Source: Dysidea avara (taxonomy: Eukaryota > Porifera > Demospongiae > Dictyoceratida > Dysideidae). Taken from it: 64,000 nucleotides of DNA. Of the stretch, positions 1 through 25,700 are shown piece by piece. Both the position numbers and the translations under genes were made by a program. The stretch covers positions 57,234,713 through 57,298,712 of the forward strand of contig NC_089272.1 of NCBI RefSeq assembly GCF_963678975.1, given 5' to 3'. The notes under the pieces were generated by a model, which was not told the origin of the DNA, searched no databases, and worked only from the letters and a program-made list of their open reading frames with translations. The stretch's first letter is position 1, and the number at the start of each line of letters is the position of its first letter.

Positions 1-9
1 CCTTCCGTG

Positions 10-484
10 TATACATTATTCTCGGTCGGCCCTCCTGTTGATGGTCAGTAATTTTGGACTTGCTTGTACTCCAATGTATTCGAGACATCACGTGCCTGCA
101 ACATGTGACAAATAAACAAACCATTTATGAGATAAATATACATCAACTATTCACAGTTTGTGCTCACCTGACACATGTATAACACAACCACTCATGCAGC
201 TGCTACCTTGTAATATGTCTGCCTCAACCAATCAACACTCTTTCGCCATTTCCACCATGCATCACATGTGCTACTGATCAAGTGATGCAACAGATCTCGA
301 TGATTTGCAGTAGTTCAGCATTAATGCAATGCAACCCTCAACAGTAGTACAGAGGAGCACCAGTGTGCAAGTAGCTACCGGAGAGCTCCAGGACTATAAG
401 ATTTGATGTGATTTTTAGCTTTAAATATTCTGCCTCTGAAAGGAGGTTTGTCCGAACCCCCCTCCCCCTGGCTACGTCCTTGAT
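10..484. repeat. Dispersed repeat, copy 1 (left edge)
   Basis: This stretch aligns almost base for base with 19364-19829 in the same orientation. Shared landmarks are an 'attattctcgg' start, 'gagacatcacg' and 'agctaccggagagctccagg', and both copies end in a C-rich tail followed by 'cttgatc'. The copies differ by scattered substitutions and small indels, so this is an old interspersed family. It has no open frame. The 'ggctacgtccttgatc' end (reverse complement 'gatcaaggacgtagcc') resembles the terminus of many non-autonomous DNA transposons, but I could not define a target duplication. Confidence 0.75.
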
Positions 485-1045
485 CTCCCCTCCACCAACT
501 ACACTTCCTTATTTATAACTACATACATTTTATTTATTTATACTAGCTTGCTACACTGCTTCTCTGAATACTGAGACTGATTTATCTCGACCTGACTGCT
601 CTATTAGAGTATCTCGAATTATTGATGCCCGGGCCTGGGTCCAGGTTCTAGCTATGCCCCTGCATAATCTATACTATGCTGTTATACACTTTTTTCCAGT
701 ACCTCAGAAAGGATACACAACAATGAAATGGGTCTGTAATTACACACAGAGGATTTTTCACCAGATTTAATTTATATACTGGTACTATGCAGTGGGTTCA
801 CCATTCTTGTGGTATAGTGCTGCAGATACACTTGTGTGGAAGAGATGGCAAATTGTTTGAAGTAATGGAAGTGCACAGTGCTTGAATATTTTAGGACAGA
901 TTGTCAATACCACTTGTTTTACTGACATCAAGGGTTGTAAGTAAATCAAGAACATCAGAATTGGAGAAATGAATATCATGAAGTGTGAAAGAGCTTGGCT
1001 GTAAATCTGGTTCACTTGATAAGGCATCACTAGATGGGGGAAAAC
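485..1045. other. Gene-free stretch with one CTCTATTAGAG motif
   Basis: I see no gene. One copy of the dispersed motif GACTGCTCTATTAGAG begins at 594. The short minus-strand open frame at 785-1030 has no recognisable domain or coding character. Confidence 0.4.
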
Positions 1046-1833
1046 CAGTGGCGTATCTACAGCAGGGCTTTGTAGGGCCTAGGCCCTGCTAAACTTGGCT
1101 AGTGCCCTACTAAACTGAAGACTACTAAACCCACAATCACCAGCTTTTCATGGGTCATTGCATTATCTAACAAGTTATACTAAATTACTCACCAAATTAT
1201 TAGTATTGAGCTGTCACGAAGTCAATAATTACGACGATTCTTAATTAACGCCCACCAATCAAGCACGTGATTAAATTAGCTGCAGTTGGTGATATTGATA
1301 AGGACGTGTCTTCCTAGTGTTCTTGTAGTTTGTAATCACTATCATATCTATAGATCCTTGTAGCGTTTCATTATGTATGAGGTGTATAGTGTTGTCTTGT
1401 TCTAATTTATTTATGATTAAGGCTGCAGCACATGTTGCTGTCAGACCTTCAGTGCTGGTCACTGTAAAGTGCTAATAATAAAAAAATAATAATAATGTAG
1501 CTAGCTAGCTATTTATAGCTAGCATCCAAATTGGAAGGGGTGGCACCAAAACGTTAGGCCTGCACAAGGGTGCTTCTCTATTAATGTTGTTCGTGTTACT
1601 TTACAATTTGAACAGGTTACTGAAATATATAAATAAACCACTTCATAAAAATCTAAAAAAAGCATGTTTTTTTGTAGTTGAAATGGCCTCAGATGCCATT
1701 TTGTAGCTGTTGAAATTCAAAAATTTCTCTGGGTGGCATGGGGTATGCCTCTGCCTTCAGCAGCATATACAGTTTCCTAGCTGAGACCCTAGCTGTGTCC
1801 TACCAGTATAGGGATAGTCTAGATATGCCACTG
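1046..1833. mobile_element. Non-autonomous hAT-type element with perfect 8-bp target duplication
   Basis: The ends are inverted: the left end reads CAGTGGCGTATCTA and the right end TAGATATGCCACTG (one mismatch). The element is bracketed by the identical octamer GGGAAAAC at 1038-1045 and 1834-1841. An 8-bp duplication with CAGTG-type termini is the hAT superfamily signature. The 788-bp body encodes no transposase. A 65-bp stretch at about 1410-1475 reappears in inverted orientation at about 39178-39235. Confidence 0.8.
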
Positions 1834-1841
1834 GGGAAAAC

Positions 1842-2168
1842 ACAGTAAAAAAAATCTATTGAATATTTGAGCTTTGTCAAAGTTGGTGGACACACTTTCA
1901 TCATTGTAGCTATGACATTTTAGCTGGAAAATTTCCTGTCCTTTGATGCTAGAAATAATGTGCTGAAATATTTTGTTGTTGTTTGTACAAGCATAGTTTA
2001 GGGCAAGATTATCATCTTTTGCTGAAGCTATCATTAGTTGTATGTAGATTATCTACTTTGAGTCTTTTCCTTGTAGTGGGATGTCTTACAAGTTGCCTTT
2101 TGGGGGTGCAGAGACACTTAATTGTATGACAAATAGCTGAGTTTCCTGTACCTAATCACAGTAACATC
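1842..2168. other. Gene-free stretch
   Basis: AT-rich sequence between two transposons. I see nothing that can be supported as a gene or signal. Confidence 0.4.
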
Positions 2169-2281
2169 CACTGGAAGAATACTAAAATTTCCTGGGATCA
2201 GGAATTCCTGAAAAACCTATAGGAAATTCTGTCCTGTACTGCATATTTCCTGATCCAGGAAATTTTAGTATTCTTCCAGTG
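2169..2281. mobile_element. 113-bp palindromic MITE
   Basis: The left end begins CACTGGAAGAATACTAAAAT and the right end is its reverse complement, giving terminal inverted repeats of about 33 bp in a 113-bp unit. The two arms leave a loop of only about 45 bp, so single-stranded DNA or a transcript would fold into a long hairpin. A possible short duplication 'atc' flanks it. Confidence 0.7.
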
Positions 2282-3645
2282 ATCTCCTCCTTGCTCTCAG
2301 CTACTCCTAAACCGGCCAGCTTACAGAGACTATAGCTACTGAGAGTAGTTAAATAGAATTTCAATTGTGGGTTGGAGTAGCTACTCTGTTATGTTTTAGT
2401 CGAGCCTAGCTACACTAACAGTAGAAAACGTTACTAGATCACCAGTTACTACAAGAAACTATTCTGAGTATTTAGAATTTGAGTCTAAATTCAAGGCGAA
2501 GATTACAATAAAGCTCTATGAAAAGTCCAGGAAAAGTCTTCCATTTGTGTAATTCTCCCATGTAATCCTGTTCAAGTCACTGCCAAACAGCCACTCAACT
2601 GATACTGATCAATGTATATAAAGATTGTCATGTGAATGGAATTCAGTGCATGTAAAAGTTGCTCCCTCTGGTATTGTTTTAAGGGCTGTGTGTGACATCT
2701 CTGAGGAGGGGTCTTGATTGCTATTGGGGTGAATAATATACACTGATTTTGCTAACCTAAGGTGTTTGAGCTTACGCTGCTTCTTCAGGTCAAGCAAGTA
2801 CTAGATTTGCAAATTCTACTGTGCAAAAGATAATATTATGATGAACAAATCAGTTGTAGAAAGTTTTGACCTGACAGTCAACACAAATGGATGTAGGAAA
2901 TTCAACCCACTCCTCTTTCTCATGTTCCAAGTTTGAAGGATAGCACTACAGAAGTTAAAGAGCATAATATATACAAATCGAGAATGTTGGGAACCTTACT
3001 GACAGATTTTGTCTTCTGTTGGCCACATTGGATAGTGAACAGTGTAAATGATGACATGTATATTAAAAAGAGCAACTAAGTTGAGGAAAAGTACAAGATG
3101 GAACAAGGTTTGTATCTCCCAGCGTACTCTGTGAAGAAACACTAGGTAGCTAAATAAGGCTCTAAGAGATGAACTAAGCAACGAAGAGCAAGTGGCTAAA
3201 AAGATATTATAATAAAAATAGGAATAATTGTATCTAAGGGTCTCAGCCTACCTCACAATCCAATCTTTGAAACTATAATAATTTATTGTTATTTGTATAT
3301 AAATAATTAGGTACTTTAACACTTGCTGTAGTTATGGCGGCGAGTACAGGATATCAGCTGACCTTGAGCTGCATATCTGTCATGTACACTTACCTTGTAA
3401 TCATACTTTGCAAATGTAAAACTTTGATAATTTCTTCATGCCACCTACACTGCCATACAATTTAGTAGCTACTGACACAGTGAATTGTCTCAACTCCTTT
3501 CTTATGAATTCTAAAAGATAGGGAGCAGTCAGGAATTTCCCTCCCAGGGATGCATAGAAGACTCTGTTAGTGGGGGTGGGGGGGGGGAGAGCAAAAAGGT
3601 TTAGGATAAAACAGTGCTCATTCCACGAGGAGAAGATTGGAACTC
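2282..3645. other. Gene-free stretch
   Basis: No exon, RNA gene or repeat unit can be supported. A run of G with interspersed T at about 3570-3590 is simple sequence. Confidence 0.35.
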
Positions 3646-3878
3646 TACATAGTAAAAACAAACTAGTGAACGTCACTACTAAATGTAGTGAACGTCGCTA
3701 CTAATGTCCACCATAATACTCACTATTTTTGTGTAGCAATGTTCACTACTATGTAGTGAGGGTCACTACAAAAGAGTAGTGAAGGTCACTACAAAAGTAG
3801 TGAATGTCACTACACAAAAATAGTGAGTATTGTGGCAGATATCAGTAGTGAAATTCACTAGTTAGTTTTTACTGTGTA
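3646..3878. mobile_element. Palindromic MITE with internal GTAGTGA/TCACTAC iterations
   Basis: The outer arms are inverted: TACATAGTAAAAACAAACTA at the left and the complement of TACACAGTAAAAACTAACTA at the right. Inside, GTAGTGAA-GTCACTAC units repeat in both orientations, so almost the whole 233 bp is self-complementary. TA at both edges would fit a TA target site (Tc1/mariner-like), but no transposase is present to confirm the class. Confidence 0.65.
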
Positions 3879-4186
3879 TACACAAGTTTAATATATTCAT
3901 TTGCATAACTTTGTTTGGATGAATGAAGGGAATACACTTTCTAAGTGGATATCTTCTGAGAAATGTTTAATTAGTCCTCCTAGGTTTGCATATTTTGATA
4001 CTATCAAAGCATATAAAAATAAGTTAGCTTAAGATAGAACCTGTTTGGTAATAAAGTGTAAGGTAGTATTACAAAGCTTATTGATGACATTAGAATTGTG
4101 ACTGCTCTATTAAAGTATCTCAATCTGGAAACTCGCAGATATACTCTAATAAAACAGCCAACTCCAGAGCATAATTTTGAGCATAA
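3879..4186. other. Gene-free stretch with two inverted CTCTATTAGAG-type motifs
   Basis: A copy of the dispersed motif at 4100-4122 faces an inverted copy at about 4139-4160. Nothing else is recognisable. Confidence 0.4.
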
Positions 4187-4515
4187 TAGGCAGCGGCGGA
4201 GGAAGTAGTTGATATGAGGGGGGGCTGGGCTGACCCAGACTTATTTCTATAGTTTGGTAAGGTGAGACCAAAAAAAAAAAAAAAAAAAAAAGGTCACAAC
4301 CAACTGACAAGAGCTTTCCACCTCACCAGCTACCATTTCTAGCTGATAAACTACATAAAAATCCTTACATAGCTCGCTACACACTGACTACTTTATTAGA
4401 GTGGCTGCTCTATTAGAGTATCTCGATCTTTATCCCGGTTTTCAGCCCCACTCCAAGAAAGATAATTAGGGGGGGGGGGGGCTTTAGCCCCCTAGCCCCC
4501 CCTTTCCGCCGCCTA
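4187..4515. mobile_element. Non-autonomous DNA element, TAGGC-GGCGGA ends
   Basis: The left end (TAGGCAGCGGCGGAGGAAG) and right end (CCTTTCCGCCGCCTA) are imperfect inverted repeats. The body holds a poly-A tract (about 4270-4290), a poly-G tract (about 4468-4480) and two copies of the dispersed CTCTATTAGAG motif at 4385-4428. No coding sequence is present. I could not establish a clean target duplication. Confidence 0.55.
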
Positions 4516-4593
4516 TGATAATAGGCTGTGTTTTTCAGCACTGCTCAAAAGCATAACAGGCTAATATAAGGCACACTAAGTATTTGGGTAGCT

Positions 4594-4760
4594 AGCTAGT
4601 GGCTGCACCAGCGTTGAAACCGGGTCGGGTCATCCGGCAACTTATTCTCAGTCTTATTTACACCAAATACGTGTATAAACATTTTGGCGTTATTTCGACC
4701 TATTCGGTGTAAGTATACTGCTAGTAGTCTCCGAGAATATTCGGTGAGTATCTTCCGTGG
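4594..4760. repeat. Partial GGGTC-rich hAT-like end joined to a second repeat
   Basis: From about 4609 the sequence CAGCGTTGAAACCGGGTC is the terminus of the element that is complete at 31938-32458. It is followed by a segment (4649-4760) that matches 36420-36530 in inverted orientation. Both copies of that segment adjoin GGGTC-rich element sequence, so the two parts may belong to one longer family member. Confidence 0.55.
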
Positions 4761-7519
4761 CTGGTTACGGTTACCGCTGATTCAGTCCCCCGCTGCTCTC
4801 TCCCACAATCGATGTGAGTGGGTTTCCTCGCTTCTTTCTATCACCCCCTTTGCCTGTCACTGAGTGCCGGAACGTATCTACCAAGTGACCCACGGTTGTT
4901 GAGCGGGTATACACTGCAGCTAGGTACGTGGTAGAGGTACTACTCGTCAGAGTGAAGGTGATTTTTTACTGGGTAAGTATTACTATCGGTACCATGCAAA
5001 AGTTGAGTGTTCATGACATAATGTCTCTGAAATTTGTACTTTCGGTGGACACAGCTATATAGCCTGATGCAGGCATAGAAGATATTATATAAGAGCTATA
5101 ATGAGTGGTGTCAGCATATCGAACAGCATATAATACCTAGGTAGTGCTAACCCTCCTCATATATACACTAGCACACCCATGGATCGTGCCCCAATAAACT
5201 TGGAAGTGCATTCATGCATGCTGACCCTGCACGGTTTCTACCAGAGACACATGATAATACACAAATTTTACATCAGCTTCACAGACATAGAAAAAATGTA
5301 TGCTACATAGCTATTTACACTTTTACCTTTTACTTCCTGAGAGCTTTCCACATTGATAGAATCAAATAGTATTAGCTACAGACATCGTGTACTGTTTTAC
5401 CATCCATCTAGCAGTCCTAGCCACATTGTAATGCTTATAACTCTCAATGCTTTCTTAACTGATTTCAGAAATTTCCTGTCTGTCCATTTGAAGATAAGTA
5501 TATATAGCCACGTCCATGCCATGTCATGTCCCTATGTTATGTCATATGTCCCTACATAATTATGTCATGCCATGTCATATATAGCCATTTCCCGCAAGAG
5601 GTAGTTAGCAAAATGACAGCAATAATATGATGAAAACTTTGGTCGCATACTTGGGTCGTACACCTACAAAGTAGTGATGCTAAGCAAGTTCATGTTCACC
5701 TTGATGACCACCCAGCTAGCCATCAGTTCTGAACCCTATATATAGTGGCTGAATTACAGAGATTGAACAATATCTAAGTGTCTGACAGTGCTAGAACACA
5801 ATTTGATAAATATTATAGCCAGCTAATCAACCTCAAAGTAATATAAATCTTTGTTTGCACATATACTCAGCCACATGCAGTGCAGCAAGGTTACTGCTAA
5901 GTGTATGATTAAAGAACTGGCATACACAATGGTATCCCTCTTTTTAGGTGGAGGAGTGTTATATATTGACATCGTAGATACGTAAAAAATTACCTGAACC
6001 ATGTGGCATACTCTCAGAGTGTAGGTATCAGGTGTATTGTTATATCTGTATACCTCCGTCCTCAAGTCAACCCCACCTCTAGCTCTTCCCATCCTCTAGC
6101 ACCTATGCAAATGTTCCTTCTCTGGGGACACCTTGAGCAACTGCTATATACTCTGGTAACCTTGTGAGGCAATCAACACATTGATTGGTGCCCAAAAACT
6201 CTATCATATTATGTGCACTTGTCATTGTCATACTCCACCAGACAGTGGGTTGGACATTTGTCACTTACACAATTCCCAGAAAAAGGGCTGAAATTTGTTC
6301 CTAGAAGATAGGGAGTTTGTTACAATGCAAATCCTCACCTCTGCTTTACCTGAGACAGTAAGGGTGCAAGATTAATAGGGGAATAAAATGTGAAGGATAA
6401 TTGGGGCAGTTATGGAAGTACTATATTTTTAGGGGATCCATGGACCTGGGGACCCACAGACCCATGGAGACCCAACTTTTCATGGAATTTTACATACTTT
6501 GCAATGTTTCACTAGACACCACTGTTATAGTCACAGTGGTTAATCTCACATGGCCAACCCACTTCTGTCCGTTGCTATTGTTCACACTTCAAAGTGCTTC
6601 TGAAAATCACCTCTGTGAACTATGTATTAGTCTGGAATAGTAGCATATACTTGTGCTGCACAAAGAGCACTCTTAGCTATGATATCACCAATTAACTCGC
6701 CAGTTAATATTCAGTGCGCATGATAATGGCTTCAGTAAGGCAACTACTGCAAAGTACACCAGTAGCTTGATAAACAGACTTCATGCCATCATGGTAGCAC
6801 ATGAAGGCAACTACCTGTTAGAAACAAGCCCTTGCTAAAGCCACTGAAGGAGTGGTCTATGAGGCACTTAAAATTTCTAGGAATTGTGCAAGGAACCCGT
6901 CATGATGACAAAACAGAGAAAGAGTGGTCTAGGCAATTTGAGACTAGCCACTGTGACTTTGCAAAGTATAATATGTAGTACAAGGATAGAATGTATGTAA
7001 CATTGTGAAGTATGTAAATGTAGGGTCCCTGGGTTCTTGGATCCCTGGTCCCTGGGTGCCTGTTTATACCTACCAGAAAATGCTGTAAATTTATGTTTAA
7101 TAGCGTGGATTTTTAGTAGCGATGAAATATTTGTGGTCATGGAGTACTGCATGGGAATTATAATGTTAAGTGCATGAATTGTCATATGTTGTGAAATGTG
7201 ATCATGCTTATAATAGAAGAATCACAAACAATTTATACGATGTGTGCATCCATATTTAATATACTTATAATTTCTATAATTATAGCACCTTAATTTTATT
7301 CTACTATATTGTTAACTAGTGCATAAATGAATGCTAAAATTGGAGATTCAGATGTCTAAATAAAAACACTGAATGTCAACAAACACTGGTGAATTAAAAG
7401 CACTTAAGATATGTATTGCTAATACTGAATTCTGTCACTATACGTAATTGTTATTGCCCATTAAATTTCATTATCTCTTTACATTGTTCACAGCACATTT
7501 TACCAGTATACACCGTACA
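4761..7519. other. Long gene-free stretch
   Basis: I find no exon with supportable coding content on either strand and no RNA gene. Open frames near 5353, 5823, 6401 and 6877 are short, start with low-complexity AT-rich codons and match no family I know. Confidence 0.35.
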
Positions 7520-7557
7520 GTACAGAATTTTGGAGAGAAAGTTTTTGTCAAATTTAG

Positions 7558-7643
7558 AGGAGTTCGAATCGCCAAAAAATTCTTGTCCAATTTGTAACCA
7601 ACTATTCAGAAAGAAAGCAGTAGGACACAATTGCAAGCATTAG
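7558..7643 (+). CDS. Possible terminal or upstream exon with a Cys/His finger-like motif
   Basis: The frame after a plausible acceptor (gtcaaatttag, ending 7557) gives a short tail with the pattern CPICNQLF...GHNCKH and a stop at 7641-7643. The C-x2-C ... H-x2-C-x-H spacing resembles a small zinc finger. It lies about 100 bp upstream of the KDZ gene start. It could be the last exon of another gene, an alternative 5' exon, or chance. Nothing upstream supports a longer model. Confidence 0.25.
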
Positions 7644-7739
7644 CAATGCTACAATGGCTATAGTTTATTTACTAGCTGTACCGCTTCTGTTCAAATTATG
7701 TTTATCAATTATTATAAAATTAATATAGTGAGTGAGAAA

Positions 7740-20641
<12,902 letters not shown>

Positions 20642-22613
20642 TTTTCACATAATATCTAACATGTATATCCTTATGCATGTATACAAGTATTCTAACATTT
20701 GTAAAGGGCACACTTAACCATGCACTCTTCCTGCAATATTCCCAGTGGTGGTTTCACTTAACCTGTACCTTCCAGTTTGGCTGCTCATGGAATTCGAGCC
20801 AGACATTTTGCACCATCTGTCAGAATAAATATAGCCAGAAACATTTTCAACACCAGGCCTCTATTGGTGGAATTTTCTTCCTGCATACCTGCAAGTATAT
20901 TTCAGGATGTCGCAGCCTTTCAGTAAATTGATTTTCGTTAGTATTGCTTCTTTGTTTTATGGAGGTGTTATATTTTGCTTTTCTGTATAGTGTACGTAGT
21001 TGTATAATATTATTATGCTTATATAGTTACAGTTGTGTAATAGATCTGTGCGTGCGTACTCCAATACAGAATTATAGCGTCCATTGACCAAGTGCATATT
21101 TCTAGTTTATAGCATGCAAACTGGAATAGAAAACTCTAGCAGTATACACTTGTGTTTGCTGCTTCTCCAGTGTCAATAATTGATAGCTTCAAATTCAGTA
21201 GATTGGAGCAACAATTATAGCTAATTGCTGAATAAGGCCAATGTATTTGGATGTCACTGTGCATCAAATCTAGAAATTAATGTTCAACTATATACAATAT
21301 AGCTACACTGGAAATTAAACCAACAAGTCTAAGCTAACCAGCACAGAGTAATGGTCAAAATTTCATGGCATATGTACTTGTGTAATAGCACAGGTGACAT
21401 TATAAGACCACTTTGTATAATATAAAAAATAACAACGTGAAGGTGCATGTACATGGCCATATATCAAGTAGGTCCCAAACACAGCTAGCTATAATATAGG
21501 TGTACTTCATGACCTCATTATAGTGACCACGTCAAGTAGGACGTCCCAAACGTAGTTATCATGACCTCATTACCAGTGACCATGTCAAGTAGGTCCCATA
21601 TAGAGCTAAGGCGTACTTCATGACCTCATTAATAAGACATAGTGACCATGCAATGATCAAGTCTATACATCACCTAAACTTATATAACAGTGTGAGAATA
21701 AATTAAAGATGACAAGACTACAGACTAATTGCAATGTCAACATCAAGAACTGCAACTAGTAATGCACTGGCATCTAACATCACATTGAAGATAATATACA
21801 TGTACAGTGTAGGTAAGCGGCTTCCATGATCTTGTGGATCCACTGAAGGTTAGATGTTATTATATGACTTGCTGATAACAACATAATATCACAAATATAT
21901 CATCATAAGTCATGTGTGCAAGACCTATGCTCTTTTGTCATTATGATCTATTTTATACAACCTCAACGAGAGTGTACAATCACATTCGCCTTTGATTTTT
22001 AAAGCATGAAAGTAGTTACCCACAGACTACAGCTACATATTTTACTCAAACGAATGCTTGATGTGGTCGTTCAGTAAGGTTTTACTCTACCCATGCCATT
22101 ATACACCATGTATTAGAAGTCCAATGTTCCACTAGAAAATACAACCTGTTTGCATTGTGACCAACAAGGCACATAGTTTAAGCCCATTCCACCTACGCAT
22201 GTCTGATGTAGTGCATATATTTCTTGTGCATAGTCAGACCACTTTTAATATATTCTTGTGTGTGTGTGTGAGCAGGTTCCCAGATTCTGACAGTATGTGT
22301 AAGACTAATGCATTCATTATACAGGTAACTATATAAGGAGAGGTGTTGAAACTAAATCACTAGACATGCAGTTACGATAATTAGTATTATAAATGCATTT
22401 CGAAGAATCATCATCTTGCTACTGCATTGGTAGTGATCTATAAGGGTATCTATATTTATATCGATTGTTCATGCATGCAAAGTCTGAGTGATGTCCTACC
22501 TAAACAAATGTGGATATTCCATTTGAGTACTTATTCTGTAGATATGATTTGATACATGGTCACGTACATAATTATAAGTACACTTCATTACATCCTCAGA
22601 TAGTCAGTTTTCC
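20642..22613. other. Intergenic region between two convergent genes
   Basis: It lies between the KDZ stop codon and the stop codon of the minus-strand micro-exon gene. It should hold both 3' UTRs. A near-tandem block with 'catgacctcatta' and 'tcaagtagg(t)ccca' repeats about three times at 21465-21650. Nothing else can be supported. Confidence 0.5.
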
Positions 22614-22744
22614 TTAATACCTTAACGAAACACACCTGCGCTCTTTGCATGGTTTTTTATGTTGTTTATTACAGCAAAATTTGCATTTGCCACAACTGGT
22701 TGCCTGGCAGCCTCTGCACTCACCACAACGCCTCCTCTTCTTAC
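22614..22744 (-). other. Terminal exon encoding a short CXXC zinc finger
   Basis: After the acceptor 'tattattttag' the exon reads KKRRRCGECRGC, then CGKCKFC and PCKERRC, and stops at 22616-22614. The spacing C-x2-C-x2-C-x4-C-x2-C-x2-C-x8-C-x4-C, with a basic lead-in, matches zf-CXXC domains, particularly the short form of the TET/CXXC4/CXXC5 type that lacks the KFGG insertion. All eight zinc ligands are present. In that family the fold binds CpG-containing DNA. Confidence 0.78.
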
Positions 22745-25700
22745 CTAAAATAATAAATAATATTTCATACATGTATCCTAGTTGTTGTACATCAGTTACT
22801 ATGGTAACATTTTTATTATTAGTTACTTACCATTGGTAAGAGCAACTTGTGGTGTGGAAGTTACTATGGTAACAGTTGTAATACAGAAACACACTCTACG
22901 ATTACTTACCATTGGGCAGAGCCACTTGTACAGCAGTTACTATAGTAATAGTTTTTATTACAAAAAAAACACTCTATGATAACTTACTATTGGGCCGAGT
23001 CACTTGTGGTGTGGTAGTTACTATGGTAACAGTTTTATTACAGAAACACACTCTACGATTACTTACCATTGGGCAGAGCCACTTGTACAGCAGTTACTAT
23101 AGTAATAGTTTTTATTACAAAAAAACACTCTATGATAACTTACTATTGGGCCGAGTCACTTGTGGTGTGGTAGTTACTATGGTAACAGTTTTATTACAGA
23201 AACACACTCTATGATTACTTACCATTGGGCAGAGCCACTTGTACAGCAGTTACTATAGTAAGTTTTTATTACAAAAAAACATTATAATAACTTACCATTG
23301 GGCCGAGTCACTTGTGGTGTGGAAGTTACTATGGTAACAGTTTTATTACAGAAACACACTCTACGGTTGCTTACCATTGGGCAGAGCCACTTGTACAGCA
23401 GTTACTATAGTAATAGTTTTTAATATAGAAAAGCACTCTATGATAACTTACCGTTGGGCCGAGTCACTTGTGGTGTAGTACACAGGATAAAATATTATTT
23501 TGATCAGCACAGATTTTGCTTACCAGTTGTAGATAACTGAGTAGGTGTTGTACCTAAATCAGAAGAGCATTTGAATGGTCCAGAGCAATGCATTATACAT
23601 AATTACAGTGAAGTGATATAGCAACATTAAAAGACATATGGGAAGTGAACTGTTTATTAGAGCTGAGCGATAGTTGCGATCTATCGATTATCGTGATAGT
23701 GAGCAACAATTGTGATAATGATAGTATGCAAATTGCATACTATCGCGATATATCAAAACATCTCTCACAAACATGAATAACAGCAGCAAACATGATAGTG
23801 TTGAAGTTGAGGAAACTGTTGAGCATGCACAACAACGATTACAACTGTAATACATAATAATTTACCAATATAGCATTAGAAAACCAGATACGAGATACGT
23901 GGTATGTAATTGAATTATTTGTGTGTCATTTATGTGAAGTTGAGTGTCTTTGATAACTAGTAGTACTATCGTGATACTATCATTATCGTGATATAAAAGT
24001 TACTATCAAATCGTGATAGTGATAGTTGCACTATCGCTCAGCTCTACTGTTTATACTGTTACATTAATAGCAAAAGCATTAGTGTATTTACTGTTGTAGG
24101 ATTTTTGAGTGAGAACAAATTTAATGAAACATTTAGTGGATTAATTCACTATTTAGTGGATTAATTCACTAACATAAATTTCACTAAATGGATGAAATAA
24201 CATCCGTGCTTTGTAACATCCAAGCATACATGCTCAAGTCTGTCGATATACAGGCTGTGCCTATACCAGTACTTAAATCATAATCATTTGTATATGCAGC
24301 GTTACAACACACTCTCCATTATTACTTACCACTGATTCGGGGAGCTGCCAGAGTAGTTACTAGGGTGAGATGTATATCATCATTACTGAGCATCTACCAT
24401 TACACACTTACCACTGGTATGGGGAGCTGTTGGAGTAGTTACTAGGGTGAGATACATATCATTACTACTGAGCATTTACCATTACACACTTACCACTGGT
24501 ACGGGGAGCTGTTGGAGTTGCTACTAGGGTGAGATACATATCATTATTACTGAGCATTTACCATTACACACTTACCACTGGTACGGGGAGCTGTTGGAGT
24601 AGCTACTAGGGTGAGATACATATCATTATTACTGAGCATTTACCATTACACACTTACCACTGGTACGGGGAGCTGTTGGAGTAGCTACTAGGGTGAGATA
24701 CATATCATTATTACTGAGCATTTAACATTACACACTTACCACTGGTACGGGGAGCTGTTGGAGTAGTTACTAGGGTGAGATACATATCATTATTACTGAG
24801 CATTTAACATTACACACTTACCACTGGTACGGGGAGCTGTTGGAGTAGTTACTAGGGTGAGATACATATCATTATTACTGAGCATTTAACATTACACACT
24901 TACCACTGGTACGGGGAGCTGTTGGAGTGGCTACTAGGGTGAGATACATATCATTATTACTAAGCATTTAACATTACACACTTACCACTGGTACGGGGAG
25001 CTGCCGGAGTAGTTATTAGGGTGAGATGTATATCATCATTACTGAGCATCTACCATTACACACTTACCACTGGTACGGGGAGCTGTTGGAGTAGTTACTA
25101 GGGTGAGATACATATCATTATTACTGAGCATTTACCATTACACACTTACCACTGGTATGGGGAGCTGTTGGAGTAGCTACTAGGGTGAGATACATATCAT
25201 TATTACTGAGCATTTAACATTAAACACTTACCACTGGTACGGGGAGCTGCCGGAGTAGTTACTAGGGTGAGATGTATATCATCATTACTGAGCATCTACC
25301 ATTACACACTTACCACTGGTACGGGGAGCTGTTGGAGTAGTTACTAGGGTGAGATACATATCATTATTACTGAGCATTTACCATTACACACTTACCACTG
25401 GTACGGGGAGCTGTTGGAGTAGCTACTAGGGTGAGATACATATCATTATTACTGAGCATTTACCATTACACACTTACCACTGGTACGGGGAGCTGTTGGA
25501 GTAGCTACTAGGGTGAGATACATATCATTATTACTGAGCATTTAACATTACACACTTACCACTGGTACGGGGAGCTGTTGGAGTAGCTACTAGGGTGAGA
25601 TACATATCATTATTACTGAGCATTTAACATTACACACTTACCACTGGTACGGGGAGCTGTTGGAGTAGCTACTAGGGTGAGATACATATCATTATTACTG

